Assembly: GCA_017473955.1 (NCBI GenBank)
Contig: JAFUIK010000031.1
Coordinates: forward strand, 1-64,000
Length of the DNA stretch: 64,000 nucleotides
Direction: 5' to 3'
Source: Ruminococcus sp.
GTDB taxonomy: Bacteria > Bacillota > Clostridia > Oscillospirales > Acutalibacteraceae
Of this stretch, positions 8,600-15,209 are shown piece after piece. The notes beneath the pieces are model-generated. The model did not search any database, was not told the DNA's origin, and worked only from the letters and a program-made list of their open reading frames with translations. The number at the start of each line of letters is the position of its first letter. The stretch's first letter is position 1. Position numbers and translations under genes: made by a program.

Positions 8600-8821
8600 G
8601 TGTATAAACGAATACGCGACTTGAGAGAAGACCACGACCTTAATCAAACAAAAGTTGCCCAAAAACTTGGAATGTCGCAAACAGGATACTCAAAGTACGA
8701 GACAGGCGAAAATGATATACCTACAGCGGTGTTAATTAAGCTTGCTCGAATGTATAATACTAGTATCGACTACTTACTCGGCGAGACCGATTGTAAGGAC
8801 AGATATCCAAAAAGCAAATAA
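8600..8821 (+). CDS. XRE-family HTH regulator
   Basis: The product is 73 aa, almost entirely one helix-turn-helix XRE/Cro-CI domain: RIRDLREDHDLNQTKVAQKL, the recognition-helix region MSQTGYSKYETGE, and the usual tail TSIDYLLGETD. It starts with GTG at 8600, supported by GGAGG 8 nt upstream. Cytoplasmic DNA-binding dimer by family. The perfect inverted repeat over its promoter suggests autorepression. Other targets are not visible. Confidence 0.9.
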   Translation: MYKRIRDLREDHDLNQTKVAQKLGMSQTGYSKYETGENDIPTAVLIKLARMYNTSIDYLLGETDCKDRYPKSK

Positions 8822-8835
8822 CATATGATATAACA

Positions 8836-8865
8836 AAAGCCGTTGCGTTTTTCCGCAACGGCTTT
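8836..8865. terminator. Terminator after the XRE gene
   Basis: AAAGCCGTTGCG / CGCAACGGCTTT, 12-bp stem with a T-rich loop and a T tail. It may also serve the convergent gene at 8898. Confidence 0.9.
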
Positions 8866-8897
8866 GTTTAATGTTATATCATTATATCTGCGTAAAA

Positions 8898-9560
8898 TCA
8901 TCTTCTATAAATAAGTTGAGAAAGCAACACGCTTAACGCTAAGACTGCCATCTCAACTACCGCGATAATTGCCACACTCTGTGGCGTCTGTCCGGCAAAA
9001 TCGCTGGTAATCATCGGATAAACAAACACCCATACCACAGCCAAAAAGTTTACAACTGCAGTTATAGCAGTGCCCGCTCTGATATAACCAATTCGACTAA
9101 TAATTCCCGCCAAAAGAGCGTTGACAAGAATAAGCACATTAACAGCCACCAAGCCCTGAAGCTCGCCCTCCATAAGCTTTGTAACCTCACCGCTTATCAT
9201 TAAGAAGGCAAAGCCCACCTCAAGTAAAACAAGAATAATCAAGCAGACAGTGCGTTTAAGATTACGAAAAAACATACGCACTCCCGAGAACATTCCGAAT
9301 ATTCCCATAATCGCCGCACCAGTTGCGATATCTCTCGCACTTGTATCAGCAGTATTTTTGTCATTTTTTCTATCTTTTTCAAGCTGTTCCTGCATTTGCT
9401 CAGTACGGCTTTTTACACGCTCAGGCTCAACGGGCTTGTCGGTATTACTGATTTTGTCAGCGTTTGTAAGCCCAAGCTCAGCCTCAGTGAAAGTTGTGTT
9501 ACAATATTCGCAGTATCTTTTCTCAAGGTTAAGCAACCCACCGCAATTAGGACAATTCAT
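8898..9560 (-). CDS. Zinc-ribbon membrane protein
   Basis: The product is 220 aa. It starts with a zinc ribbon (CPNCG... YCEYC) in the first 25 residues, has a charged Gln/Lys-rich linker of about 60 residues that may be coiled coil, and four hydrophobic helices in the second half. The ATG at 9560 follows GGGAGG by 6 nt; two upstream ATGs overlap that site. It belongs to the same broad class as the genes at 522 and 1441 but shares no obvious sequence beyond the ribbon. Function unknown. Confidence 0.8.
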   Translation of the reverse strand: MNCPNCGGLLNLEKRYCEYCNTTFTEAELGLTNADKISNTDKPVEPERVKSRTEQMQEQLEKDRKNDKNTADTSARDIATGAAIMGIFGMFSGVRMFFRNLKRTVCLIILVLLEVGFAFLMISGEVTKLMEGELQGLVAVNVLILVNALLAGIISRIGYIRAGTAITAVVNFLAVVWVFVYPMITSDFAGQTPQSVAIIAVVEMAVLALSVLLSQLIYRR

Positions 9561-9645
9561 TGTCATTCCTCCCATTCCCGCGTATTATATCACAGGAAGT
9601 TACAAACTGCAATATTGGTCAAATTATGCATATTATCAGTGCTAA

Positions 9646-9714
9646 TTATGATAATGTAAAAAAATAAAAGAGAAACACCAAAACTGGCATTTCTCTTTTA
9701 TGGTGCCGGTGACC
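9646..9714. repeat. Direct repeat, left copy (tRNA-Leu 3' end plus terminator)
   Basis: About 69 bp nearly identical to 9843-9910, including the last 14 nt of tRNA-Leu with CCA and the downstream terminator hairpin AAAAGAGAAA/TTTCTCTTTT. The rest of the tRNA is missing here. The 128 bp between the copies hold one perfect hairpin (9791-9813) and no gene. Confidence 0.85.
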
Positions 9715-9790
9715 TCGTTATATAAACAGAAAACATATACCTCGTCTTGCCCCCATTGTGGTTTATACTAGTTCATCTTCGCTCTCGCTA

Positions 9791-9813
9791 AAAACGCCAT
9801 ACTATGGCGTTTT
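9791..9813. terminator. Hairpin between the tRNA-Leu repeats
   Basis: AAAACGCCAT / ATGGCGTTTT with a 3-nt loop, symmetrical in A and T, so a terminator in either direction. Confidence 0.6.
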
Positions 9814-9842
9814 ATTAACGCTCGCCTTCAAGTCCGTCCACC

Positions 9843-9910
9843 TTATGATAAGGTAAAAAATAAAAGAGAAACACCAAAACTGGTATTTCTCTTTTATGGT
9901 GCCGGTGACC
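9843..9910. repeat. Direct repeat, right copy (includes tRNA-Leu 3' end)
   Basis: Partner of 9646-9714. It contains the working terminator of the tRNA operon, a 10-bp hairpin followed on the minus strand by a T run. Confidence 0.85.
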
Positions 9911-9984
9911 GGACTTGAACCGGTACGATTGCAATAATCGAGGGATTTTAAGTCCCTTGTGTCTGCCTATTCCACCACACCGGC
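9897..9984 (-). tRNA. tRNA-Leu (TAA)
   Basis: 88 nt including encoded CCA. Acceptor GCCGGTG pairs with CACCGGC, the anticodon loop is CTTAAAA (anticodon TAA), a long variable arm is present as in class II tRNAs, and the T loop is GTTCAAGTC. Last gene of the Met-Glu-Leu operon. Confidence 0.96.
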
Positions 9985-10025
9985 GGTTTAAAAGTTAGCG
10001 GCCCCTGCTGTTGCAGGGGCCGTAG

Positions 10026-10100
10026 TGGTGACCCGGACGAGAATCGAACTCGTGTTACCGCCGTGAAAGGGCGGTGTCTTGACCGCTTGACCACCGGGCC
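10026..10100 (-). tRNA. tRNA-Glu (TTC)
   Basis: 75 nt with encoded CCA. The anticodon stem CCGCC/GGCGG encloses a loop with TTC, and the T arm GAGTTCGATTCTC is canonical. Middle gene of the operon. Confidence 0.96.
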
Positions 10101-10103
10101 ATC

Positions 10104-10180
10104 TGGTAGCGGAAATAGGACTTGAACCTACGACACTTCGGGTATGAACCGAATGCTCTAGCCAACTGAGCTATTCCGCC
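10104..10180 (-). tRNA. tRNA-Met (CAT), elongator type
   Basis: 77 nt with encoded CCA. Acceptor starts GGCGG, D arm AGCTCAGTTGGCTAGAGC, anticodon CAT. The initiator's first-pair mismatch and GGG/CCC anticodon stem are absent, so it is elongator Met; an Ile2 tRNA read after lysidine modification of CAT is the other option. Confidence 0.93.
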
Positions 10181-10212
10181 ATAAAGCTAAATTATTGAAA
10201 TTAGCAAGAATG

Positions 10213-10241
10213 ATTATATTATAACTTTTCCCTTTTGTCAA
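10213..10241 (-). promoter_or_regulatory. Sigma-A promoter of the tRNA operon
   Basis: Minus strand TTGACA (10241-10236), 17-nt spacer, TATAAT (10218-10213): both hexamers perfect. Confidence 0.9.
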
Positions 10242-10317
10242 GTTTTTTATAGATACTTTTCCGTAAAAAATAGAATTTTTTTATTTTTAAAGCTGTTTTT
10301 TCAAAATTTTAATTCTA

Positions 10318-10355
10318 TTGCAACCTTTTTATACGTTAAATACGTTTATATAATA
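10318..10355 (+). promoter_or_regulatory. Putative ECF-type promoter of sigma/anti-sigma pair 1
   Basis: TTGCAAC (10318-10324), 18-nt spacer, CGTTTATATAATAG from 10343. The same arrangement, AAC then 18 nt then a GT-TATATA-like element just before a G-rich Shine-Dalgarno, precedes the sigma genes at 45552 and 46956. This suggests recognition by the ECF sigma factors themselves. Confidence 0.55.
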
Positions 10356-10368
10356 GATGGGGGTGATA

Positions 10369-10848
10369 ATGGTGCGTTTTGCTGGGTTAACTTTTGAAGA
10401 AGTCATTGAAAAATATACCGACGCAGTAACCAAGCTGTGTCTTGTCCGACTGCAAAATTGGGCAGATGCACAGGATTGCTACCAAAACACTTTCATTGCC
10501 TTATACCAAAAAGCCCCTGACTTCAGCGACGAAAAGCACCTCGAAGCCTGGCTTGTTCGGGTAACAATTAATAAATGTAACGACTACATACGCTCCCGAA
10601 AAATCACTGTCCAATTAGAGCAAGCTAAACATTTAGTTTTCTCAATAGACGAGGATAAAAGCGATTTATCCTTTGCCTTGTGTCAGCTTAAGCCTAAGTA
10701 TCGCGATATACTTTACCTTCATTACTACGACGACTATAAGCTCGAGGAAATAGCTGATATACTTCAAATAAAACTTAATACAGTAAAATCACTTTTAAAA
10801 CGAGGCAAAGAAAAACTTAAACAAATTTACGGAGGTGAGATTTTATGA
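10369..10848 (+). CDS. ECF RNA polymerase sigma factor (pair 1)
   Basis: The product is 159 aa with sigma-70 region 2 (DAQDCYQNTFIALYQKAPDF, then HLEAWLVRVTINKC) and region 4 with an HTH (LKPKYRDILYLHYYDDYKLEEIA... LNTVKSLLKRGKEKLK). There is no region 1.1 or 3, as in ECF factors. The ATG at 10369 follows GGGGGTG by about 6 nt. The gene overlaps the next by 4 bp (ATGA), so the anti-sigma is translationally coupled. Two paralogues with their own partners lie at 45552 and 46956. The promoter it uses is probably the motif at 10318, implying autoregulation. Confidence 0.92.
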   Translation: MVRFAGLTFEEVIEKYTDAVTKLCLVRLQNWADAQDCYQNTFIALYQKAPDFSDEKHLEAWLVRVTINKCNDYIRSRKITVQLEQAKHLVFSIDEDKSDLSFALCQLKPKYRDILYLHYYDDYKLEEIADILQIKLNTVKSLLKRGKEKLKQIYGGEIL

Positions 10849-11630
10849 ATAAACATAATTTTAATAGTATTGATAAAATCAAAACTCCTGACGAGTGGAA
10901 AGCAAAGGCTCTAAATATTCCCTGCACTCAATTAAGGGAAAATGACACTAAACCCAACAACTTTTACAGATTGGTGTCGTCCTTTTGTATTACTATCATC
11001 TGCCTGATTTCGGTATTCTTGCTTATTCCTATTAACGATGTTTTGCAACCTAACAATAACATCACCGAAAATTCTAGTCACTTTGAAAACACCGATTTTG
11101 AATCACAAATATCTAAAAGTCCGACTAACACTCAAAATCAAGTGCTAACTTCAACCGATAATCCCCACATAGAACCAACTGAAAACATAAAGGAACCAAC
11201 CAAGACATATGAAACTATCACACTTCAAACACAAGCCACTGTAATTCCAACTTCTTCCACAAGTCACCCCACCACCAAACCAACCATAATCGAAACCGCA
11301 AAACCTACTGAACACCCTACACAAAAACCTACCATTAACCATATAACGGAAAATGTTGTTTTTAGCGGCTCTGTTAAAGTCGGAGGAATGTGGGTCAGCA
11401 GTGTCGATGCGTATTGTAAAGTATTTGACTCAAACGGAAATCTCTTGGGTAGCAACGACCTTTACGACGAACAACACGAGGCTGAATTTTTAGAAGAAAT
11501 AAACAATGTTGAGTATTACCATTATTGTGCAAGCGAAAAAGGTCTGACTTTTGTTGAAGGATACTATACCTATGTGTTTTATAGACGAAACGGCTCTGTA
11601 ATTTGTAGCGGTACGCAATACGTATCTTAA
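10845..11630 (+). CDS. Putative membrane anti-sigma factor / sensor (pair 1)
   Basis: The product is 261 aa. A cytoplasmic N-terminus of about 45 residues (FNSIDKIKTPDEWKAKALNIP) precedes one transmembrane helix (about 46-66), a long Thr/Pro/Ser-rich extracellular linker, and a C-terminal domain of about 90 residues. The N-terminal pattern (FNSI...P..W...A) and the C-terminal domain recur in the partners at 46034 and 47443. Topology and coupling to the sigma gene point to an anti-sigma factor with an external sensor, like clostridial RsgI in outline but not shown to be homologous. The signal is unknown. Confidence 0.8.
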   Translation: MNKHNFNSIDKIKTPDEWKAKALNIPCTQLRENDTKPNNFYRLVSSFCITIICLISVFLLIPINDVLQPNNNITENSSHFENTDFESQISKSPTNTQNQVLTSTDNPHIEPTENIKEPTKTYETITLQTQATVIPTSSTSHPTTKPTIIETAKPTEHPTQKPTINHITENVVFSGSVKVGGMWVSSVDAYCKVFDSNGNLLGSNDLYDEQHEAEFLEEINNVEYYHYCASEKGLTFVEGYYTYVFYRRNGSVICSGTQYVS

Positions 11631-11639
11631 ATGTGTTAA

Positions 11640-11656
11640 ACACGCCACACGGCGTT
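11640..11656 (+). terminator. Weak terminator after pair 1
   Basis: ACGCC / GGCGT with a 4-nt loop and TTTTA, followed by a second palindrome AAGAAGCTTCTTTTT at about 11662-11676. Some read-through into the next gene is possible. Confidence 0.55.
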
Positions 11657-11707
11657 TTATAAAGAAGCTTCTTTTTATTCAATTCAAAATAATGAAAGGA
11701 GATTTTT

Positions 11708-12514
11708 ATGAAAAATTTTGCAAAAAGAATAGTAGCTTTTATTCTTTCGGCAATTATGATTTTATGCTGTATTCCTACTGCATTTGCTCATAACACAAGC
11801 GACAATTTCGAAGAGGGGGCTGTGCTTGTCGGCTTTCATCGAAGTGTCGAAAATGTACGATATATTGCACCTGAGCTCGATATTGAACGAGTAGAGCTGG
11901 CAAAAATGGACAATGACTATGTACCATATATCAACACATCAAACTTCATATTTGTCAAAATCACTCTGACTGAAAAATCAAAACAAGCAACCTTTGATGC
12001 TATTGAGCTTTTAAAAACTAAGCCTGATGTTGTAGTCGCAGAACCATTTTATACAGTTTACGCAAGATATAACCCTGGTGATGTGATTGTATCTTTAGAA
12101 TTAGGAGCAGACCAGTCAGTCATCACAGATGCGTTGAAAAACTATGAGATTGAAAACGTCAGATTGCTAACTCCTGCTTCAAGTACACAGAATGTTTATT
12201 GTGTAACATTTGCAGAAAAAACCAAGGAAATTGTCGTTGAAGTCCTTTCTATACTCAAAGCTTGTGACAAGGTCACAATAGCAGAACCTAACTTTATTGG
12301 CGAATTTTCTGTAGAATCTAAAATGGGTGACGCTGATAGTGACAACAGAGTCACCATTATGGATGCTACTGTTATCCAACAATACTTAGCAAAAAACATC
12401 AAGAGTTCACAGATAGACTGCGAAGCCGCTGCTGTTTCGGGTAACTATGTTATATCAATTATGGACGCTACTTTAATTCAGCGAAAGCTTGCGGGAATGG
12501 ATGTTTCTTTCTAA
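11708..12514 (+). CDS. Secreted dockerin protein with subtilase-propeptide-like repeats
   Basis: The product is 268 aa. A signal peptide (about residues 1-27, ending AFA) is followed by two similar segments of about 85 residues, each with the shape of a subtilase pro-domain or I9/fervidolysin-type inhibitor and each ending like KPDVVVAEPFY or DKVTIAEPNF. A two-repeat dockerin fills the C-terminus (GDADSDNRVTIMDATVIQQYL and ISIMDATLIQRKLA). No protease domain follows the pro-domain-like part, so it may inhibit or chaperone subtilases on the scaffold; this is inference from fold-like patterns. AAAGGAG supports the start. It lies 77 nt behind sigma pair 1. Confidence 0.75.
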   Translation: MKNFAKRIVAFILSAIMILCCIPTAFAHNTSDNFEEGAVLVGFHRSVENVRYIAPELDIERVELAKMDNDYVPYINTSNFIFVKITLTEKSKQATFDAIELLKTKPDVVVAEPFYTVYARYNPGDVIVSLELGADQSVITDALKNYEIENVRLLTPASSTQNVYCVTFAEKTKEIVVEVLSILKACDKVTIAEPNFIGEFSVESKMGDADSDNRVTIMDATVIQQYLAKNIKSSQIDCEAAAVSGNYVISIMDATLIQRKLAGMDVSF

Positions 12515-12526
12515 TTCATACTGACT

Positions 12527-12557
12527 AAAAACAGCCGAGTAACACTCGGCTGTTTTT
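12527..12557. terminator. Bidirectional terminator
   Basis: AAAACAGCCGAGT / ACTCGGCTGTTTTT with a 3-nt loop between convergent genes ending at 12514 and 12558. Confidence 0.9.
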
Positions 12558-13253
12558 CTATACGTTATTAACTTTTTGCTGTTTAGAAAGTCTTCGCCAG
12601 TTGTAAAAGCCATATATGTCATTAAGCAAAAACATCACAAAGCACATTACCATTGGCAGATACGAAATATCCTCAACGCTTGCAAGCGACCACAGTATAA
12701 TCAGCACAATGTCATTTAAACCGTAGCCGATGCCGTAATACGGCGAACGCAAAAAGGTAAGATACGCAGCCATAAAGCTCGTAGTTATCGACACAGTTGA
12801 GAAAAAGAGGTTAGGAGTATCAAACACTTTTAAAATGAAATAGAACACAACAGTAGTTACTGCACCGAGCACGCACATTGTGAAAATCTGCTTTTTTGAA
12901 ACACGACTTACCTCGACCACATCTGTGTTTTTGTACGGATGACGAATCCACTCGATTGTCGAAAGCAATGCTATAGGCATTGACATAAACAGGTATGTTA
13001 TCATCTCGCCCCAATAGTGGAACTGCAGCGACACTATGCCATAAAGAAAAGAAAACACAACTGTCATAGCCTGACCTATAATAAGTCCTTTCGCAACAAA
13101 TATCAAAGCTGTAACTCCTACAAGTGATGCTATTGTTTCAAGTGCGGAGCTTTTGCCGGATAGCAGTGACGATACAACAATCATCACAACCGACAATCCC
13201 CACAATATCCATTCAAACAAGGTTAGTGACTTAAACGGATTTTTGAATTTCAT
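12558..13253 (-). CDS. pnuC: PnuC-family vitamin transporter
   Basis: The product is 231 aa with about seven transmembrane helices and PnuC-type stretches: QFHYWGEMITYLFMSMPIA with the following W.RHPYKN, GYGLNDIVLIILW, and the C-terminal FLLNDIYGFYNWRRLSKQQ. PnuC proteins are facilitators, mostly for nicotinamide riboside; relatives move thiamine or riboflavin, so the substrate is not settled by sequence. GGAGG 7 nt upstream sets the start at 13253. The 104-nt leader carries an attenuator-like hairpin with a U run, so expression is probably controlled by premature termination. Confidence 0.9.
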   Translation of the reverse strand: MKFKNPFKSLTLFEWILWGLSVVMIVVSSLLSGKSSALETIASLVGVTALIFVAKGLIIGQAMTVVFSFLYGIVSLQFHYWGEMITYLFMSMPIALLSTIEWIRHPYKNTDVVEVSRVSKKQIFTMCVLGAVTTVVFYFILKVFDTPNLFFSTVSITTSFMAAYLTFLRSPYYGIGYGLNDIVLIILWSLASVEDISYLPMVMCFVMFLLNDIYGFYNWRRLSKQQKVNNV

Positions 13254-13357
13254 ACACATACCTCCAAAAAAATAAGCATCCGCAAAGTATCTTCAAAGAC
13301 CTAACGATACTTTCCGAATGCTTTATCTGCATTTCTCTACCCGGTGGCAGTTTTTCT
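13254..13357 (-). promoter_or_regulatory. Attenuator / candidate riboswitch in the pnuC leader
   Basis: On the minus strand a long two-part hairpin (8-bp outer stem AAGCATTC/GGATGCTT and 8-bp inner stem AAAGTATC/GATACTTT; 13323-13276) is followed by ATTTTTTT and at once by GGAGG. Upstream, AATGC (13333-13329) can pair with GCATT (13321-13317), using the left half of the outer stem, as an antiterminator would. The 5' part includes CTGCCACCGGGTAGAG. I could not match it to a known riboswitch class from memory. Confidence 0.6.
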
Positions 13358-13363
13358 TGCACT

Positions 13364-13392
13364 ATTATAATACCCAATTATTTAAAAATCAA
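13364..13392 (-). promoter_or_regulatory. Sigma-A promoter of pnuC
   Basis: Minus strand TTGATT (13392-13387), 17-nt spacer, TATAAT (13369-13364). Confidence 0.75.
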
Positions 13393-13423
13393 CCCTATTA
13401 ATTACATTTAAATAATAAAAACA

Positions 13424-13441
13424 GGCGGTTCACAGACCGCC
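13424..13441. other. Short hairpin upstream of pnuC
   Basis: GGCGGT / ACCGCC with a 6-nt loop, no clear T run. It may be a weak terminator or part of an unknown element. Confidence 0.4.
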
Positions 13442-13498
13442 CCAACACTATAATAATAGCACAAAAAGTTTGACAGTGTCAACAGCTTTTGAATTATT

Positions 13499-13550
13499 AG
13501 TATACATTTTTAATAGTTTCTACTTGTTGCACTAGTATTTTATGTATACT
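13499..13550. promoter_or_regulatory. Spaced inverted repeat upstream of the candidate RNA
   Basis: AGTATACAT (13499-13507) and ATGTATACT (13542-13550) are perfect reverse complements 34 nt apart. The right arm contains a -10-like TATACT. Possible looping operator. Confidence 0.4.
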
Positions 13551-13567
13551 TTGTACAAAATTACATA

Positions 13568-13596
13568 TTGCAAAACCTTGTACCATATGTTATATT
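13568..13596 (+). promoter_or_regulatory. Promoter of the candidate RNA
   Basis: TTGCAA (13568-13573), 17-nt spacer, TATATT (13591-13596). Confidence 0.6.
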
Positions 13597-13602
13597 ATAG
13601 AT

Positions 13603-13990
13603 GAAAAGAGGAGGGCGAGTCCAATGTACAAGTAACACAAAAGACTTTAACACCACTTACGGCAAAGTTCAGATGCTAATATATAAAACTTTAATGTATT
13701 ATAGATAAGCAATTTCCGTAAAACATAAGACCAAACACTCCTTTTCAATAATATTACAACATCTGGATTTTGAATGGTAAAAAGTCAAAAACAAAAGCCA
13801 ATGACAAACTTTACAGACGGTGTTTCTCTAAAAAGAGAATGAAGCGATGGCTAAACAACACCAAGTAGTGAACAGTAGTCAAAAGCGACCATACCGCAGA
13901 AAGAGAGGATAATATGAAGCTAGATATCAAGAATCACCAGAAATAACCCTTAGTTGAAGTCAAGTGACAACAGCTAAGGGTTATTTTTAT
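13603..13990 (+). ncRNA. Candidate structured non-coding RNA, about 390 nt
   Basis: A promoter at 13568-13596 and a strong terminator (12-bp stem 13942-13953 / 13974-13985, then TTTTT) frame about 390 nt with no convincing reading frame. The interior shows nested pairings: GACTTT 13643-13648 with AAAGTC 13781-13786, TTACGG 13657-13662 with CCGTAA 13716-13721, AAAGTT 13664-13669 with AACTTT 13687-13692, a hairpin TTCTCT/AGAGAA 13824-13839 inside GGTGTT/AACACC (13819/13862), and possible pseudoknots CAGATG/CATCTG and AGCCA/TGGCT. It lacks the conserved blocks of RNase P RNA, tmRNA, SRP RNA and the T-box. It could also be a long leader of the next gene. Confidence 0.45.
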
Positions 13991-14053
13991 TGCAAAAATT
14001 ATGTATCTATGTTACACTTTCTTCATATTATTACAAAGTCTGAGGTGCTCACA

Positions 14054-15157
14054 ATGTCGGCAACGGCCGTAAAATATGATAAGCAAATAAAGGCAAAAAA
14101 AGCCTTGCCCGAAAAAAAGCCAAAATCCATTGCCCGAAAAACCTACATCGAGGTTATGCGAATTGTTGCATCGTTTCTGGTTATCGTTAATCACACAAAC
14201 AGCGATGTCTTTCTCAAGATGTGCGAACCTCAGTCGTTAACGTGGTACTTTTCGCTCACGTACTTTTACATAAGCAAAATCGCTGTGCCTGTTTTCTTTA
14301 TGATTATGGGCGGACTATTGCTCCAAAAAATTGACAAACCGAAAAAATCTGTCGAGCGAGTTGTACGAATGGTCGTTGTCACCGTTTTGTTCTCACTTGC
14401 GTATTACATAAAAGCCCACTGGCACAATCCGTCAAGTATGAGTGTGTTTGAATTTGTGAAGCAAATATTCACCTTTCGCAGTGCCAACGCTTACTGGTAT
14501 ATTTACGCGTACATCGGCTTGTTAATACTCTTGCCACTTATGCAACGAATGGCTAACGCTTTTTCAAAAAGAGCCACAATGTACTTTGTTGTGTTGTCTA
14601 TGGGAGTTATGGGCTTCATCCCGCTGATGAACATTTTCTTTAAAATCACCCCGCACCACTATGTTACAGATATGTTCTTTCCGGTACACTTAGGCATCGT
14701 GTTTATGGGATACTACATCGAAAAGTATATGAAAATCGACAAAAAAGCGTTTTTACTCTCGGTTTTCTCCTTTGTATTTTTAATCGCTTTTCAGGTTGTC
14801 GTTACCTCTGTTTTCTATGATAAAAATTCAGCGTCATATCTTCAGCTTGACAACTGGCAGTACCTGACAATAACCCTGAGTGCTACTTGCTTTTACGTTA
14901 TCTTCAAGTACATTTCGACAGTTTACAAAACAAAGGAAGCTACCGCAAAGGTGCTATGCTATCTAGGCTCGCTGACCTTCGGTATCTACCTGATTTCGGA
15001 TATGATGATATCCTTAACCCGCGAGCTTTACGCAAATTTACAGCAGGATTGCTCTATTATGGTTGCAACAATCATCTGGGAAATACTAATCTTCGCACTT
15101 TGCGGTGTAATCACAGCAGTGCTGAAATTCATCCCCGGACTTAAAAAGCTTTTATAA
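14054..15157 (+). CDS. Membrane acyltransferase family 3
   Basis: The product is 367 aa with about ten transmembrane helices. The N-terminal block RKTYIEVMRIVASFLVIVNH contains the conserved His of acyltransferase-3 proteins, and the SKIAVPVFFMIMGGLLL stretch follows. Members O-acetylate surface sugars or other envelope compounds using acetyl-CoA. A basic cytoplasmic tail of about 35 residues precedes the first helix. The ATG at 14054 follows GAGGTG; the frame is open to 13964 but that part overlaps the terminator of the candidate RNA. The acceptor substrate cannot be told. Confidence 0.85.
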   Translation: MSATAVKYDKQIKAKKALPEKKPKSIARKTYIEVMRIVASFLVIVNHTNSDVFLKMCEPQSLTWYFSLTYFYISKIAVPVFFMIMGGLLLQKIDKPKKSVERVVRMVVVTVLFSLAYYIKAHWHNPSSMSVFEFVKQIFTFRSANAYWYIYAYIGLLILLPLMQRMANAFSKRATMYFVVLSMGVMGFIPLMNIFFKITPHHYVTDMFFPVHLGIVFMGYYIEKYMKIDKKAFLLSVFSFVFLIAFQVVVTSVFYDKNSASYLQLDNWQYLTITLSATCFYVIFKYISTVYKTKEATAKVLCYLGSLTFGIYLISDMMISLTRELYANLQQDCSIMVATIIWEILIFALCGVITAVLKFIPGLKKLL

Positions 15158-15160
15158 CAA

Positions 15161-15194
15161 AAAAAGGGACAACCACACGGTTGTCCCTTTTTAA
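15161..15194. terminator. Bidirectional terminator
   Basis: AAAAAGGGACAACC / GGTTGTCCCTTTTT with loop ACAC, between convergent genes. Nearly the same hairpin occurs at 18006-18038. Confidence 0.92.
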
Positions 15195-15209
15195 TCATAT
15201 AATACAGAT

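Noticed and set aside
9646..9714. Second tRNA-Leu gene
   Set aside because: Only the last 14 nt of the tRNA are present; the rest is unrelated.
13603..13990. RNase P RNA, tmRNA, or group II intron at the candidate RNA
   Set aside because: The conserved sequence blocks of these RNAs are not found by eye, though a divergent member cannot be excluded without covariance search.
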